Source of the DNA: Candidatus Sabulitectum silens
Lineage (GTDB): Bacteria > Fermentibacterota > Fermentibacteria > Fermentibacterales > JCC-6
Length of the DNA: 64,000 bases
Direction: 5' to 3'
Assembly: GCA_001875255.1 (NCBI GenBank)
Contig: MJAN01000001.1
Location: forward strand, 124,001-188,000
Of this stretch, positions 9,625 through 19,541 are shown piece by piece. A program made the translations under genes and the position numbers. The notes under the pieces were generated by a model. It searched no databases and was not told the origin of the DNA. It saw only the letters and a program-made list of their open reading frames with translations. Each line of letters starts with the position of its first letter. Position 1 is the first letter of the stretch.

Positions 9625-10748
9625 ATGGTCCTCGTGACCTTCTCTCTTGTGCTTCTTGCCCTGTCGGGCAACACCGACATCGACAGTCTCGACGCCAGGC
9701 TTGCCAGGACCAGGCTCTATCTGGACGAGCTGGAAGCCCGCCAGGCCACAAGCGAGGAGATCCTTCTTGGAATTCACGAGCATCTTGCTGCTGCCAGGGA
9801 TTACTACAACCAGCTTGCCGCCAGGGAAGTGGTCCTCACAATGGATATCCGCAGGCTGGACCAGAGATGGTTCCTCACCGATTCCGCCCGGGCGGAACTT
9901 GAGTCCGGTGTAGAGGACTACATAATGTTCCTCTACTCCCGAAGGAAACTGATAGGCCCCGCGGTGCTTTTCGCCCCGGGAGGCTGAACACCTACCTGAG
10001 GCGAATGGCCATGATAAACCACATGGCTGGAATAGCCGTAGAGCGAATAGAGTACCTGGAACAGTCCGGAGATTCACTGGCCCGTTACCGGGACTCACTG
10101 GAAACCCTCGCGGAAAACGTGAGGGGTCTTCGCATGACCATGGAGGAGGTTCAGCAGCGAATCTACCGGGAGGAGGAGAGGCAGATCACACTGAGGCAGT
10201 CGCTCCAGGACCAGATAGCCGCGGCAAGGGATTCCGCCGCCGCTATGGAGCAGCGCAGACAGCAGCTGTCTGCCTTTGTCTCCACCCTTCGAACCGGCGT
10301 TTCAACACCGGTTCAGGATGTGTCCGAAACCGCCTACCTTGCGTCCCGTTCAGGGTCTGTACCCTGGCCTTTGCAGGGAACCATAGTCAGATACTTCGGA
10401 GCGGAGACCGACCCGGTTTACGGAACGGAAACAGTTAGCGACGGTATTTCCATAGCAGCACCGGGAACAGGGGCTGCGGTGTCGGCCATAGGGCCGGGAA
10501 CCGTTCTTTACGCCGAGCAGTTCCTGAACATGGGCAGAATGGTGGTCCTTGACCACAAAGACGGCTATTACACCGTTTATGCCCATCTTGGTTCGCTGGA
10601 CGTCACCAGGGGCCAGGAACTGGAGACCGGCTCCAGGATAGGCTCTACCGGCCCCCTTCCGGGAGGCAGGTCCGGCTGCTATCTCGAGATAAGAAGGGCC
10701 GGTAGGCCGGTGGATCCCATGGGGATACTCCAGCAGGGAGGGCTATGA
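9625..10748 (+). CDS. EnvC-like murein hydrolase activator, degenerate LytM/M23 domain (one frameshift)
   Basis: A signal-like N-terminus (MVLVTFSLVLLALSG) is followed by about 200 residues of coiled coil and a C-terminal LytM/M23 fold (SDGISIAAPG, VVLDHKDGYYTVYAHLGSL, GCYLEIRRAGRPVDP). The zinc ligands of active M23 peptidases are replaced: the HxGxD position reads SDGIS and the final HxH position reads YLEI. The domain is therefore probably catalytically inert, as in EnvC, which activates amidases at the septum. A secreted amidase is encoded at 61.5-62.8 kb. The break near 9978 is repaired by one base. The start is a few bases after metK, so co-transcription is likely. Confidence 0.8.
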
Positions 10749-11802
10749 AACCGTTCTCATCCATTTTGGGCCAGCCACAGGCCGTTGGCGTTCTTACCGC
10801 TGCGGTTAAGAGCGGCAGGCTCGCCCATGCATACATTCTGGCTGGACCCGAGGGAAGCGGCAGACTCACCGCTGCCCTGGACCTTGCCAGGATCCAGATG
10901 TGCCGGGAGGAGGAGGGTTTTTGCGGGAAATGCAGCCACTGTCTTCAGATCGACAGCTTTTCCCATCCCGATGTACGGATTACCCTTCCCGGCTGAAGGC
11001 CACCGGCCCGGAGGATGAAGCTGCACTGTTCAGGGCAAGGGCCAGTGACGGCATCACGCCGCTGAGGGTCCAGGGAAACGCATACATTTCCATTGAACAG
11101 ATCAGGGAACTGGAGAGGAGGCTTTCCAGAAAGTCATTCGAGGGAAGGGGCTATGTGGAGATAATCCCAGGTGCGCATCTTATGCGCCGGGAGGCGGCCA
11201 ACGCCATGCTGAAGACCCTCGAGGAGCCACCCGCCGGTACACTCATCATCCTTATCACATCCGCCCTGTCCAGTCTCCTTCCAACTGTGCGATCCAGGGC
11301 CCACACCATAAGGTTCGGAAGGCTCACCAGGAAAACGGTTGAACAGGTCCTTCTGAAAAGGGGAATAGAACAGGAACGGGCATCGAAGCTTGCCATGTTC
11401 GCCGGCGGCTGCCCCGGGAGAGCCCTGGAGCTGAGCAGCACCAATCTCGAAGAACCGAAGGAAGCCCAGAAAATATTCACGGCACTGGTGGCCGGGGAGC
11501 TTACTCCCATCGCCTCGGCATCCCTTGCCGCCGAGAAGGCCAGACAGCTGGGGAGGGAGGGAATGGCCGGTCTCTGTGAAGACCTTGCCTCCCTTGCCCA
11601 TGACACAAGGAGGAGCCTGTGCGGGGGGGAACCCCTGGAAAGGGATACCCTTCCGGACATAGCCGATGCCGATGATAGTATGTTAGAGGCCCTTGTGGAC
11701 CATATGCGAATATGCGGTAACAGAATAAAGGCAAATGTATCGCCGGCCATGGCAATGGCATCGGCACTGGCGGCGGTGGCGGAAAAGGTTAGAAAACAAT
11801 GA
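10745..11802 (+). CDS. holB: DNA polymerase III delta' subunit (clamp loader), one frameshift
   Basis: The HolB/DnaX-like AAA+ fold shows the P-loop-like LAGPEGSGRLTAALDLAR, a zinc-binding cysteine group (CREEEGFCGKCSHC), NAMLKTLEEPPAGTLIILITS (sensor and SRC region) and the RSRAHTIRF stretch. At about 350 residues it is delta'-sized rather than DnaX-sized. The frame breaks near 10991, restored by one C (HPDVRITLPRLK). The start overlaps the previous stop and the end overlaps ricT (ATGA). The holB-ricT-metG order also occurs in Firmicutes. Confidence 0.88.
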
Positions 11803-12809
11803 ATGGATATAAAGGGACACCGGCTGACAGACAGCCCCTGGAGATACTTCAGCTTTCCTTCAAATCCCGAAGACTGGCGTATTACAGGAACAACTCACCG
11901 GTCCCGGTGGACATGGGGCTTTCGCCGTGGTTTCCGTGGACAGGGGGAGGACATGGGCCGGGTTGTGGCGAAGAGAACCCCCGGCGATGTGGTTCCCGAA
12001 GAGATAGAGGGCAGTTTTCTTCGGCTTCCCACCAGGGAAGACAATGAGCTTTTTGAAAGCAACAGAGAGTTCGCCGGACAGGTGCTGGACCACTGCAAGA
12101 AGCGGATTCAGGTGAGGAACCTCGATATGAGGCTCACCGACTGCGAGGTGCAGCTGGACAGAAACCGTATCAGGATTTTCTTCACCGCTGACCAGAGAAC
12201 GGATTTCAGGGGTCTCGTACGGGATATGGCCTCCACCTTCAGGGCAAGGATAGAAATGCGTCAAATCGGCGTGAGGGATGACGCAAAACACAAGGACGGC
12301 GTTGGTATCTGCGGCAGGAGGCTCTGCTGTGCCGGGTTCCTTGACGATTTCAAATCCGTAACCCTCAAGTCCGTGCGGGATCAGGGGCTGAGCCCCAACC
12401 CCACTAAGGTTTCCGGAGCCTGCAGCCGGCTTATGTGCTGCCTGGAATACGAAACGGAACTCTACCGCAGGGCGGCGAAGACATTTCCCCGGGAGGGTTC
12501 AAGACTGAAGCTGGCCGGTGAACAGGTGCTTGTTAAGAAATGCGATATCTTTCTGGATAACGTTCACCTTCTTACCGAGGACAACAGGGAAGAGATCATC
12601 CACATAGAAGAGTTTCACAGAAGGCGGACAATGCCCCAGGATGCCATACCCGAGCCCCCCGCAGGAAGGAACCCGCCAGGGAGCCTGTTCCGCCGAAGAT
12701 ACAGGAGGAGACAAAGGCCGGTGATGAAAAGAAGCCCTCGAAGAAGAAGGGCAAGGGCAGACGCCGGCATCGCAGGAAGAAGAGCAGCAGTACAGAGAGG
12801 AAAAGCTGA
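11799..12809 (+). CDS. ricT: PSP1-domain protein RicT (YaaT), two frameshifts
   Basis: RicT belongs to the PSP1 family and, in Bacillus subtilis, to the RicAFT iron-sulfur complex acting in RNA processing and development. The core shows GEDMGRVVAKR, KHKDGVGICGRRLCCAGFL and SGACSRLMCCLEYE. These cysteines match the proposed Fe-S ligands. The start ATG overlaps the holB stop (ATGA). Breaks lie near 11915 (one G lost in GGGG) and near 12655. The second repair gives a lysine/arginine-rich tail ending TERKS at a TGA overlapping the metG ATG. The basic tail may bind RNA; that is inference. Confidence 0.88.
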
Positions 12810-14802
12810 TGTCACGATATATGGTAACCAGCGCACTTCCCTACGCCAACGGACCCCTTCACCTCGGTCACCTGGCCGGGGCCTACCTTCCGGCGGACAT
12901 TTACGTGAGATTCATGCGGCTCAGGGGGCATCATGTGCTTTTCTGCTCAGGAACCGACGAGCACGGTGTTCCCATAACCATCACCGCGGAAAAGATGGGG
13001 CTCACTCCAATGCAGGTGGTGGACCGGTTCCATGATGTGATAGCCGAAGACTTCCGCAGGTTCGGCATCGATTTCGACAACTTTTCCAGGACCACCAGGC
13101 CGGAGCACATCCAGTTCGCCCAGAGCATTTTCCTTGAGCTGCTGGACAAGGGCCACATAGTTCCCAGGGACATGAAACAGCTTTACTGCCCGGACTGCGA
13201 AAGGTATCTCCCGGACAGGTACATAAACGGAACCTGCCCGAAGTGCGGTTCTGAGGATGCAAGGGGTGATCAGTGCGAGAGTTGCGGAACCTGGACCGAA
13301 CCCTTCGAGCTGAAGGACCCGAAATGCGGTATCTGCGGAGCCTCACCTGAAACCAGGGACACCAGACACTGGTTCCTCATGCTGGATCACTTTCAGGTCT
13401 GGCTGGAGGAGTGGCTGGAGGGCCGTACCGAATGGAAGACCAACGTTCTTAAATACTGCCGCAGCTGGCTCGGTGACGGCCTCAGGGAAAGGGCCATCAC
13501 AAGGGACATATCATGGGGAGTCCCCGTTCCCCTGTCCGAGGGTGAGGGCAAGGTCCTCTATGTGTGGTTCGAAGCCCTTCTGGGATACATTAGCAGCACC
13601 AGGGAATGCCTCAGGGAGAGAGGCTTCGGCCCGGACGAATGGAAGAAGTACTGGCAGGCCCCTGACACGAAGCTCGTTCACTTCATTGGCAAGGACAACA
13701 TAGTATTCCATTGCATAATCGAACCGGCGGTACTCAGGGGCCTGGACAACTACAGCCTGCCCTGGAACGTTCCGGCTAACGAGTTCCTTAACATTTCCGG
13801 TGAGAAGTTCTCCACCAGCCGTGGAACCGGCATAGGTATGGGGGACTACCTCAACCACTTCCAGCCCGATCCCATGCGCTATGCCCTGGCGGTGAACGCC
13901 CCGGAGACCAGGGACACTGATTTTTCATGGGTGGAGTACCAGTCCCGTAACAACGAGCTGGCGGATGTGCTTGGCAATTTCCTCAACCGAACCCTGAAGT
14001 TTACCTCGGGCAGATTTGAGGGAAAGGTTCCCGACGGGGGCTGTGACCCGGGAGTAATGGAGAACATTCGAAGGGCAGCGGCGGAGATCGCCGGCCTCAT
14101 GGAAACCTTCCATTTCAAAAAGGCCGTTTCCCTTGCCATGGACCTTGCCCGGGAGGGCAACAGGTTCTTTGACACGGAACAGCCCTGGAAGACAAGAAAG
14201 ACCGATCCTGAAAGATGCGCCGTAACCGTTGCCACATGCCTTAACTACTGCGCCGCCCTCTCGGTTGTGTTCGAACCCTTCATTCCCTTCTCAACGGAAA
14301 AGATGAGAAGGATGCTGAATCTGGGCGAAATGGATTGGTCCCATGCAGGAACCGAGGTCCTGAAGCCCGGCCATGAACTGGGCACCGCTGAGATCCTGTT
14401 CTCCAAGCTCGAAGACGGCTTCGAGGAGGTAATGAGCACCGGGAATGAACCTCCGAAGGATGAACCCGGGCCTGAGACCGATCTGGTGAGCTTCGAGGAT
14501 TTCATGAAGATACGCTTCCGGGTGGGTAAGATCATTTCCGTGGGAGAGATAAAGAAGGCAAAGAAACTCTACAGGATGGAAGTGGATACCGGGACAGGGT
14601 TCGCACGGTGGTGGCCGGCATGAAGGAACACTACTCCAGCGAGGAGCTTGAGGGAAGGCTGGTTGCGGTGGTGTGCAACCTGAAACCGGCTAAGCTCTGC
14701 GGTGTTCTCAGCGAGGGGATGCTCATGGCCAGCGACGGGGAGTCCGGCGTATTCCTCCTGGAGCCTGGAAGCAAGGCCAGTCCCGGCGACACGATACGCT
14801 AG
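12809..14802 (+). CDS. metG: Methionyl-tRNA synthetase with C-terminal tRNA-binding domain, one frameshift
   Basis: The class I synthetase signatures are PLHLGHL (HIGH) and KFSTSRG (KMSKS). A double zinc-knuckle insertion has eight cysteines (CPDC, CPKC, CESC, CGIC). The anticodon-binding helical domain is followed by a C-terminal EMAP/Trbp111-like domain (FMKIRFRVGKIISV) that continues past the break near 14596 (one G lost in GGGG) to LEPGSKASPGDTIR. Total is about 664 residues, typical of two-domain MetRS. It is coupled to ricT through TGATG. Confidence 0.96.
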
Positions 14803-14944
14803 GCAATGGAGAAGTGCCGCTACACCCCGGCGGCGAAGTGGCGCACCCGGTGGCAAGGGGATTCGTATATATTTAGAACCCCGCCGGTTAGCTGTGGAAC
14901 CTGAATTGCATGTCTTTCGATAAAAATCGAAGAGAGGTAAATCG

Positions 14945-15636
14945 ATGCTTTTTCAGATGATGTACGACATGAATTCCGGTCTGCTGATAATTATCGCTGC
15001 CTTCATCCTGGGACTTGTGGCAAAGTCCATGGTAAATTCAACCTTTACCAGGTACAGCAGGGTATCCAACTCCCTTGGCCTCACCGGGGCCGCCATGGCC
15101 AGGAACATACTTGACAATTACGGCCTGGCCGGTGTCCGTGTCGAGCAGGTGGGGGGCGGCTCTCCGACCACTACGACCCACGGTCCGAAACCCTCAGGCT
15201 GTCCTCCGAGGTTTTCTCCGGCAGGTCCGTGGCCGCCATCGGCATAGCCGCCCACGAGGCGGGACACGCTGTGCAGCACGCGATGGGCTACGCCCCGATA
15301 AAGTTCAGGAACGCCCTTGTCCCGGTGGCAAGCCTGGGCAGCAGAATGCTCTTTCCCCTTATCTTCGGAGGCTTCCTTCTTCGCATGGGGAACCTGATAA
15401 CCATAGGCGCCATTCTCTACGCCGGTGTTCTCCTGTTCCAGCTGGTTACCCTGCCGGTGGAGTTCAATGCAAGTTCGAGGGCGGTGAACTGGCTTGAGAA
15501 GGAAAGGGGCCTTTCTCCCGATGAGGTGCATGGGGTAAAGAGCATTCTCCGGGCCGCCGCCCTGACATACGTGGCCAGCGCCCTGGCAGCACTGGGCCAG
15601 ATGGTCTGGCTCCTCATGGCTGGAAGGAGAAGGTAG
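14945..15636 (+). CDS. YugP-type membrane zinc metallopeptidase, one frameshift
   Basis: A membrane protein of about 230 residues in the zinc_peptidase_2 (YugP) family. It has an N-terminal hydrophobic helix, then after the repaired break near 15157 (one G lost in a poly-G run) the conserved DHYDPRSETLRLS, the zinc motif AAHEAGHAVQ, two more membrane segments and LPVEFNASSRA. Substrates are unknown. A small hairpin (TTCGAT/ATCGAA, 14916-14931) sits directly before its GAGAGG ribosome site and could affect initiation. The following protease gene starts one base after the stop. Confidence 0.88.
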
Positions 15637-15637
15637 A

Positions 15638-16261
15638 ATGCTTCTTGAGATGCCCCTTGTGCTTGTGATCGTCTTCTTCAGCGTGGTCTGTCACGAGGTG
15701 TCCCACGGGTATGTTGCCTACCGGCTGGGCGATCCCACAGCCTGGCGCATGGGAAGGCTCACCTTTAATCCTCTGGTTCACATTGACCTCTTCGGAACCA
15801 TTATCCTCCCCGGTCTTCTCCTTCTCAGCGGCAGCAGGTTCCTTTTCGCCTGGGCCAAACCCGTTCCCGTTAATCCCCAGTACTTCCGTGACAGGAAGAA
15901 CGGAATGATGCTGGTGGCCATGGCCGGTCCCGCCACCAACCTGGCCATAGCACTGCTCCTCACCGGCGTCCTTCATACAGCCGGGGGTTTCATTCCACCA
16001 TTTTTCACCGCTGCGCTGGCCTGGGCCGCCCTTATCAATATCGTTCTCATGGTGTTCAACCTGATTCCGGTCCCCCCCCTCGACGGCAGCAGGATCGTTG
16101 CCAGGTTCCTCAGGGGACGCACCCTCTGGCAATACATGAGGCTTGAGCGCTATGGCCTTTTCATCGTTTTCGGGCTTCTTTTCCTTGGTGTGATATCCAG
16201 AATACTTCAGCCGGTAATGTACTGGGCGGTGAAGCTTCTGAATATCTATCAGTTCCTTTAA
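15638..16261 (+). CDS. Site-2-type M50 membrane metalloprotease
   Basis: A 207-residue polytopic protein with the intramembrane zinc motif HEVSHG near residue 19 and the second-ligand motif NLIPVPPLDGSR near residue 142, typical of short M50 (rhomboid-sized, PDZ-less) site-2 proteases. It lies next to another membrane metallopeptidase and upstream of a C25 protease, forming a three-protease cluster. It is intact. Physiological substrates cannot be deduced. Confidence 0.9.
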   Translation: MLLEMPLVLVIVFFSVVCHEVSHGYVAYRLGDPTAWRMGRLTFNPLVHIDLFGTIILPGLLLLSGSRFLFAWAKPVPVNPQYFRDRKNGMMLVAMAGPATNLAIALLLTGVLHTAGGFIPPFFTAALAWAALINIVLMVFNLIPVPPLDGSRIVARFLRGRTLWQYMRLERYGLFIVFGLLFLGVISRILQPVMYWAVKLLNIYQFL

Positions 16262-16273
16262 GTTGGGAGTGTT

Positions 16274-17728
16274 ATGATCTTTCTAATTCTAGCACTGGCG
16301 GCGGGTGTCTATGAGGACACCCCCATAACCAGAAACCTCGACCCCGACCATCAGCCGGGCACCTATGCCGAGTACATGGCCGGGCAGCCGGAATACACAG
16401 ACCTGCGGGTTAAACCTGTGTACGGAGTTTCCAGGGGCAGCGATGTCCTTGTCGTCATGGAGGAGTTCATGTCCGACAGCCTGGATTCCGAGCTGGTGAA
16501 CCAGTGGCTCACCGACATCGAGAACGAGGGCAATACTGTTTCAGCGGTGGAGATAACCTACGCAGACCCCGTGGAGATCAGGGAATGGTTCCAGGATCTC
16601 TACGCCGACGGCCTCAAGGGCGTGATAATGGTCGGCGATATCCCGGCACCATGGTCCTGCACGGTTGACGCCATGACAAGGGCGAACGAAACCTTCCCCA
16701 GCGACTATTTCTACATGGACCTCGACGGCGTCTGGGAGGATAACTGGATAGGCTTCCCAACCCAGGGAGTACCCGGACAGGACAGCATATACGACGGCTG
16801 GAGCGGTAACATCTATCCCGAGATATACACCGCCAGGATACTCACCAGCGTTATCCTTCTGGGCAACGAATACGAGCTGATCGAGAACTATCTTGAAAGG
16901 CTTCACGAATGGAGGCTGAACGGCGACCCCGATCCCCACGCCCTGTGCTATGTGGACGACGACTGGGCGGGCTGGGGCAACTCATATAGAGGCGCCATGA
17001 TGCACCTGTACGACGATGTTGAGCTGGTTAACGACGTTGCCGCCACCAATGGAACCGACTACAGGGAGAACAGGCTTCCCGCCGGTTACACATGGATAAG
17101 CCCATTCGTCCATTCCGGGGCGACCATTCACCAGTGGAGCCCGGGCCCGAGCACCACCAGCGGCCACATCTGGACCGACCAGCCCCCAAGCAGGTTCTAC
17201 AACCTTTTCGCCTGCTCCAATGCCCGTTTTACCACCAACTGGTGCATGGGCTGCGTCTATGTGTTCGGAACCGAGACCGGCCTGGCCGCCGTGGGAAGCA
17301 CCAAGAGCGGCGCCATGCTTCAGTTTGCCCAGTTCTACATTCCCCTGGGAGACGGCGCCAGCTTCGGGGAGGCCTACCAGGAGTGGTGGTCCTACATAAT
17401 AAGCGGGGGCTTCAACCCCAGCGAGCAGTACTGGCACCTTGGAATGATCCTTCTCGGTGACCCCACCATAATGCCCGCCATGCACATGCTGGGTATCGAG
17501 GATGATCCCTCCCCGGCATCGCCTTCGATCATGTTCAGCGCGAACCCCGCCAGGGGCCCGGTAACGGTTACCGCCCCGGGGAACTTCCAGGTACTGGACA
17601 TGTCCGGCCGTGTGGTTGCCCTGGGCAGCGGCACTGAAACCCTTACCGAACTGGGAACCGGTGTTTATCTGGTTACGGCAACGAAGGACGGAGCCACCGC
17701 CTCAAGGAAACTCTGCGTCATTCGATGA
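16274..17728 (+). CDS. Secreted C25 (gingipain-like) cysteine peptidase with C-terminal sorting domain
   Basis: A 484-residue exported protein. A signal peptide (MIFLILALAAGV) precedes a caspase-fold domain resembling peptidase family C25: a DVLVVMEEF strand, VGDIPAPW and SDYFYMDLDG. The probable catalytic dyad is His in FVHSGAT and Cys in LFACSNARF. The last ~75 residues (SANPARGPVTVT, then MSGRVV and GVYLVTATKDG) match the type IX secretion C-terminal sorting module of the FCB group. The ribosome site is GGGAG. It probably degrades external protein, consistent with amino-acid fermentation. The family call rests on motifs, not alignment. Confidence 0.8.
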   Translation: MIFLILALAAGVYEDTPITRNLDPDHQPGTYAEYMAGQPEYTDLRVKPVYGVSRGSDVLVVMEEFMSDSLDSELVNQWLTDIENEGNTVSAVEITYADPVEIREWFQDLYADGLKGVIMVGDIPAPWSCTVDAMTRANETFPSDYFYMDLDGVWEDNWIGFPTQGVPGQDSIYDGWSGNIYPEIYTARILTSVILLGNEYELIENYLERLHEWRLNGDPDPHALCYVDDDWAGWGNSYRGAMMHLYDDVELVNDVAATNGTDYRENRLPAGYTWISPFVHSGATIHQWSPGPSTTSGHIWTDQPPSRFYNLFACSNARFTTNWCMGCVYVFGTETGLAAVGSTKSGAMLQFAQFYIPLGDGASFGEAYQEWWSYIISGGFNPSEQYWHLGMILLGDPTIMPAMHMLGIEDDPSPASPSIMFSANPARGPVTVTAPGNFQVLDMSGRVVALGSGTETLTELGTGVYLVTATKDGATASRKLCVIR

Positions 17729-17734
17729 CTGAAA

Positions 17735-17766
17735 CCGGGGGCGGATCCCTACGGGTTCGCCCCCGG
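17735..17766. terminator. GC-rich hairpin between convergent genes
   Basis: CCGGGGGCG (17735-17743) pairs perfectly with CGCCCCCGG (17758-17766). It lies between the protease stop and the end of the minus-strand gene, whose stop codon is inside the loop. Neither side has a real T-run, so it is a weak candidate bidirectional terminator. Confidence 0.45.
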
Positions 17767-19541
17767 AATGATCCTTTCAAGGTAGAGATCGGTCTTATCC
17801 TGCCAGTCGTGGTCCAGATGTTCCCTCAGGCTGTCAGAGCGAAGGATGGCCAGGGCCAGCTCCGTAGGGGGCGGATCCCCGGCTTCCGCGGCGAAACCAA
17901 GTGCCATGAGCCACGCCCGGGCAGCCATGTGTTCATCGGTTCCCATGCATGATTCTGACAGGTATAGGAGCTTCCATGAAGCGGAGAAAAGGTCGCCGGA
18001 AGTCATCATCGCAACCACGTCTGACATCCTTTCCCGGGAGGTGGTGAGAATTTCCACCATGGCCATGGCCGTGTCCGGATCCATTCCACTGGTATCCACT
18101 GCATTCAGGGCGAACAGGTATCTGTCGGTACTGAGCTCCTCCCGGGGATACAGGGCCGCGGCCCTGGCCCAGGCGGAACGGGACGGTCTTCCCGCGGCGG
18201 ACAGGGTCACCGCCCTCAGCTCCCAGCCTCTGTAGTAGTTGGGATACAACTGAACGAACCGCCTGCTGTCCTCCAATGCTGACAACACCGCTCCATCGCG
18301 AAGGTGGGCGTTCCCGCAGCCAGGAAGGCCCGCTCCTCCCAGGGTATCCTCTCACAGGCAAGCTCCAGCTCTTCGGTGGATGGATGCCGTTTTCCAAGGG
18401 CGGCGCTGCCTGTGATGACCAGGAATCCCCACCAGATGGATGCCAGCCCGATAAGTACAGGCACCACCAGGGGCACATCGAACCGTTTTTTTCCCATGGC
18501 CGGATAAAGCGCCAGGAAAAGGGCTGCCGGCAGTGCGCCCAGGGGTGTGGCAAGGGGCAGGTCGGTGGCGAAGACAGGCCAGAAGGCTGCCAGCATGGCG
18601 GTCTGGGGAGCAGCTCCCCTTCGGCGGAAAAGCCAGTACAGAAGAAAACCCACCAGCATAATGCCGGGTATTCCGTTCTCGACAACCAGGGTGAGGGGTT
18701 CCGAATGGAGATAGTCTACCCTTCTGTCCTCCCCGGCCAGCTGTCTGAGTTCCGGTTCCGCGGAGGTGAATACACCCAGCCTCGCTGAGCCTGTACCGGT
18801 TCCCAGGGGAATGCTCTCCTTTATGAGAACAATGGAATGGCGCCATATCCGGGACCTCAGTTCCAGGGTGGGACCGAATCTTCCCGCTGTTTCAGGAAGG
18901 ATGCCGAAAAGGATCTGTGCCCCGAGCATGAACAGGATCAAAGGTCTTACGTCGAAGTTCCATTTCCTTCGAATGGAGAGAACCGCTCCACCGAGAAAGC
19001 AAGCTCCCAGCCCGGTTATGAAGCCGGAAACCGCTGCTCCGGCCAGTATCGCTACGGAAAGCACAAGGGCAGACCAGCGGTGTTTTTCCGCAAGTCCCAG
19101 GCTTGCCGTAAACCCAAGGGCCAGGATCATCCCCGAGCGGTTCGGGTTGCCGGTTATCAGATCCGGCCCAAGGATCATCATGGGAAGAGCGGTTATGAAG
19201 GCAGCCGCGGCAAGACCGAAAAGATGCGGTCTGATGCCCCTGGTGTTCACCGAGCCGGATAACCCGATCACCATCACGCCGAAGGAGAACCATCTGACAG
19301 CGAATGGAATGCCCCCTGCCGGTGAAGAGCTCCACACAAGGGAAAGCCCGGGAAGAAGGGCGAACCCAACGCCGATCAGGAGATGTGTTCCGGTGACATT
19401 CCTCCGGCCGGACCATAGGATTCCCGCTGCGATAAGCGGATAGATCGCAAGCCTGGAGTTCATTGAAGGGTCGAAAAGCCCTGGAAGAACGAAGAAGAGA
19501 CCTGTGAGAAAGGGTATGAGGAAGGTCAGGGCACCGGCCAA
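17749..19541 (-). CDS. O-antigen ligase/polymerase-like membrane protein with C-terminal TPR-like tail, one frameshift
   Basis: The N-terminal ~400 residues contain about ten hydrophobic helices and a Wzy_C/WaaL-like segment (RSRIWRHSIVLIKESIPLGTGTG, then DYLHSEPLTLVVENG). This layout is typical of O-antigen ligases and polymerases. After the break near 18290 comes a soluble helical tail of about 180 residues (FVQLYPNYYRGWELRAVTLSA) reminiscent of TPR repeats. The start is a TTG directly after the stop of the upstream PPIase-like gene, so the two are probably co-translated. It should act at the inner membrane on lipid-linked glycans. No other O-antigen genes are adjacent. The polymerase versus ligase choice is open. 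Confidence 0.75.
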
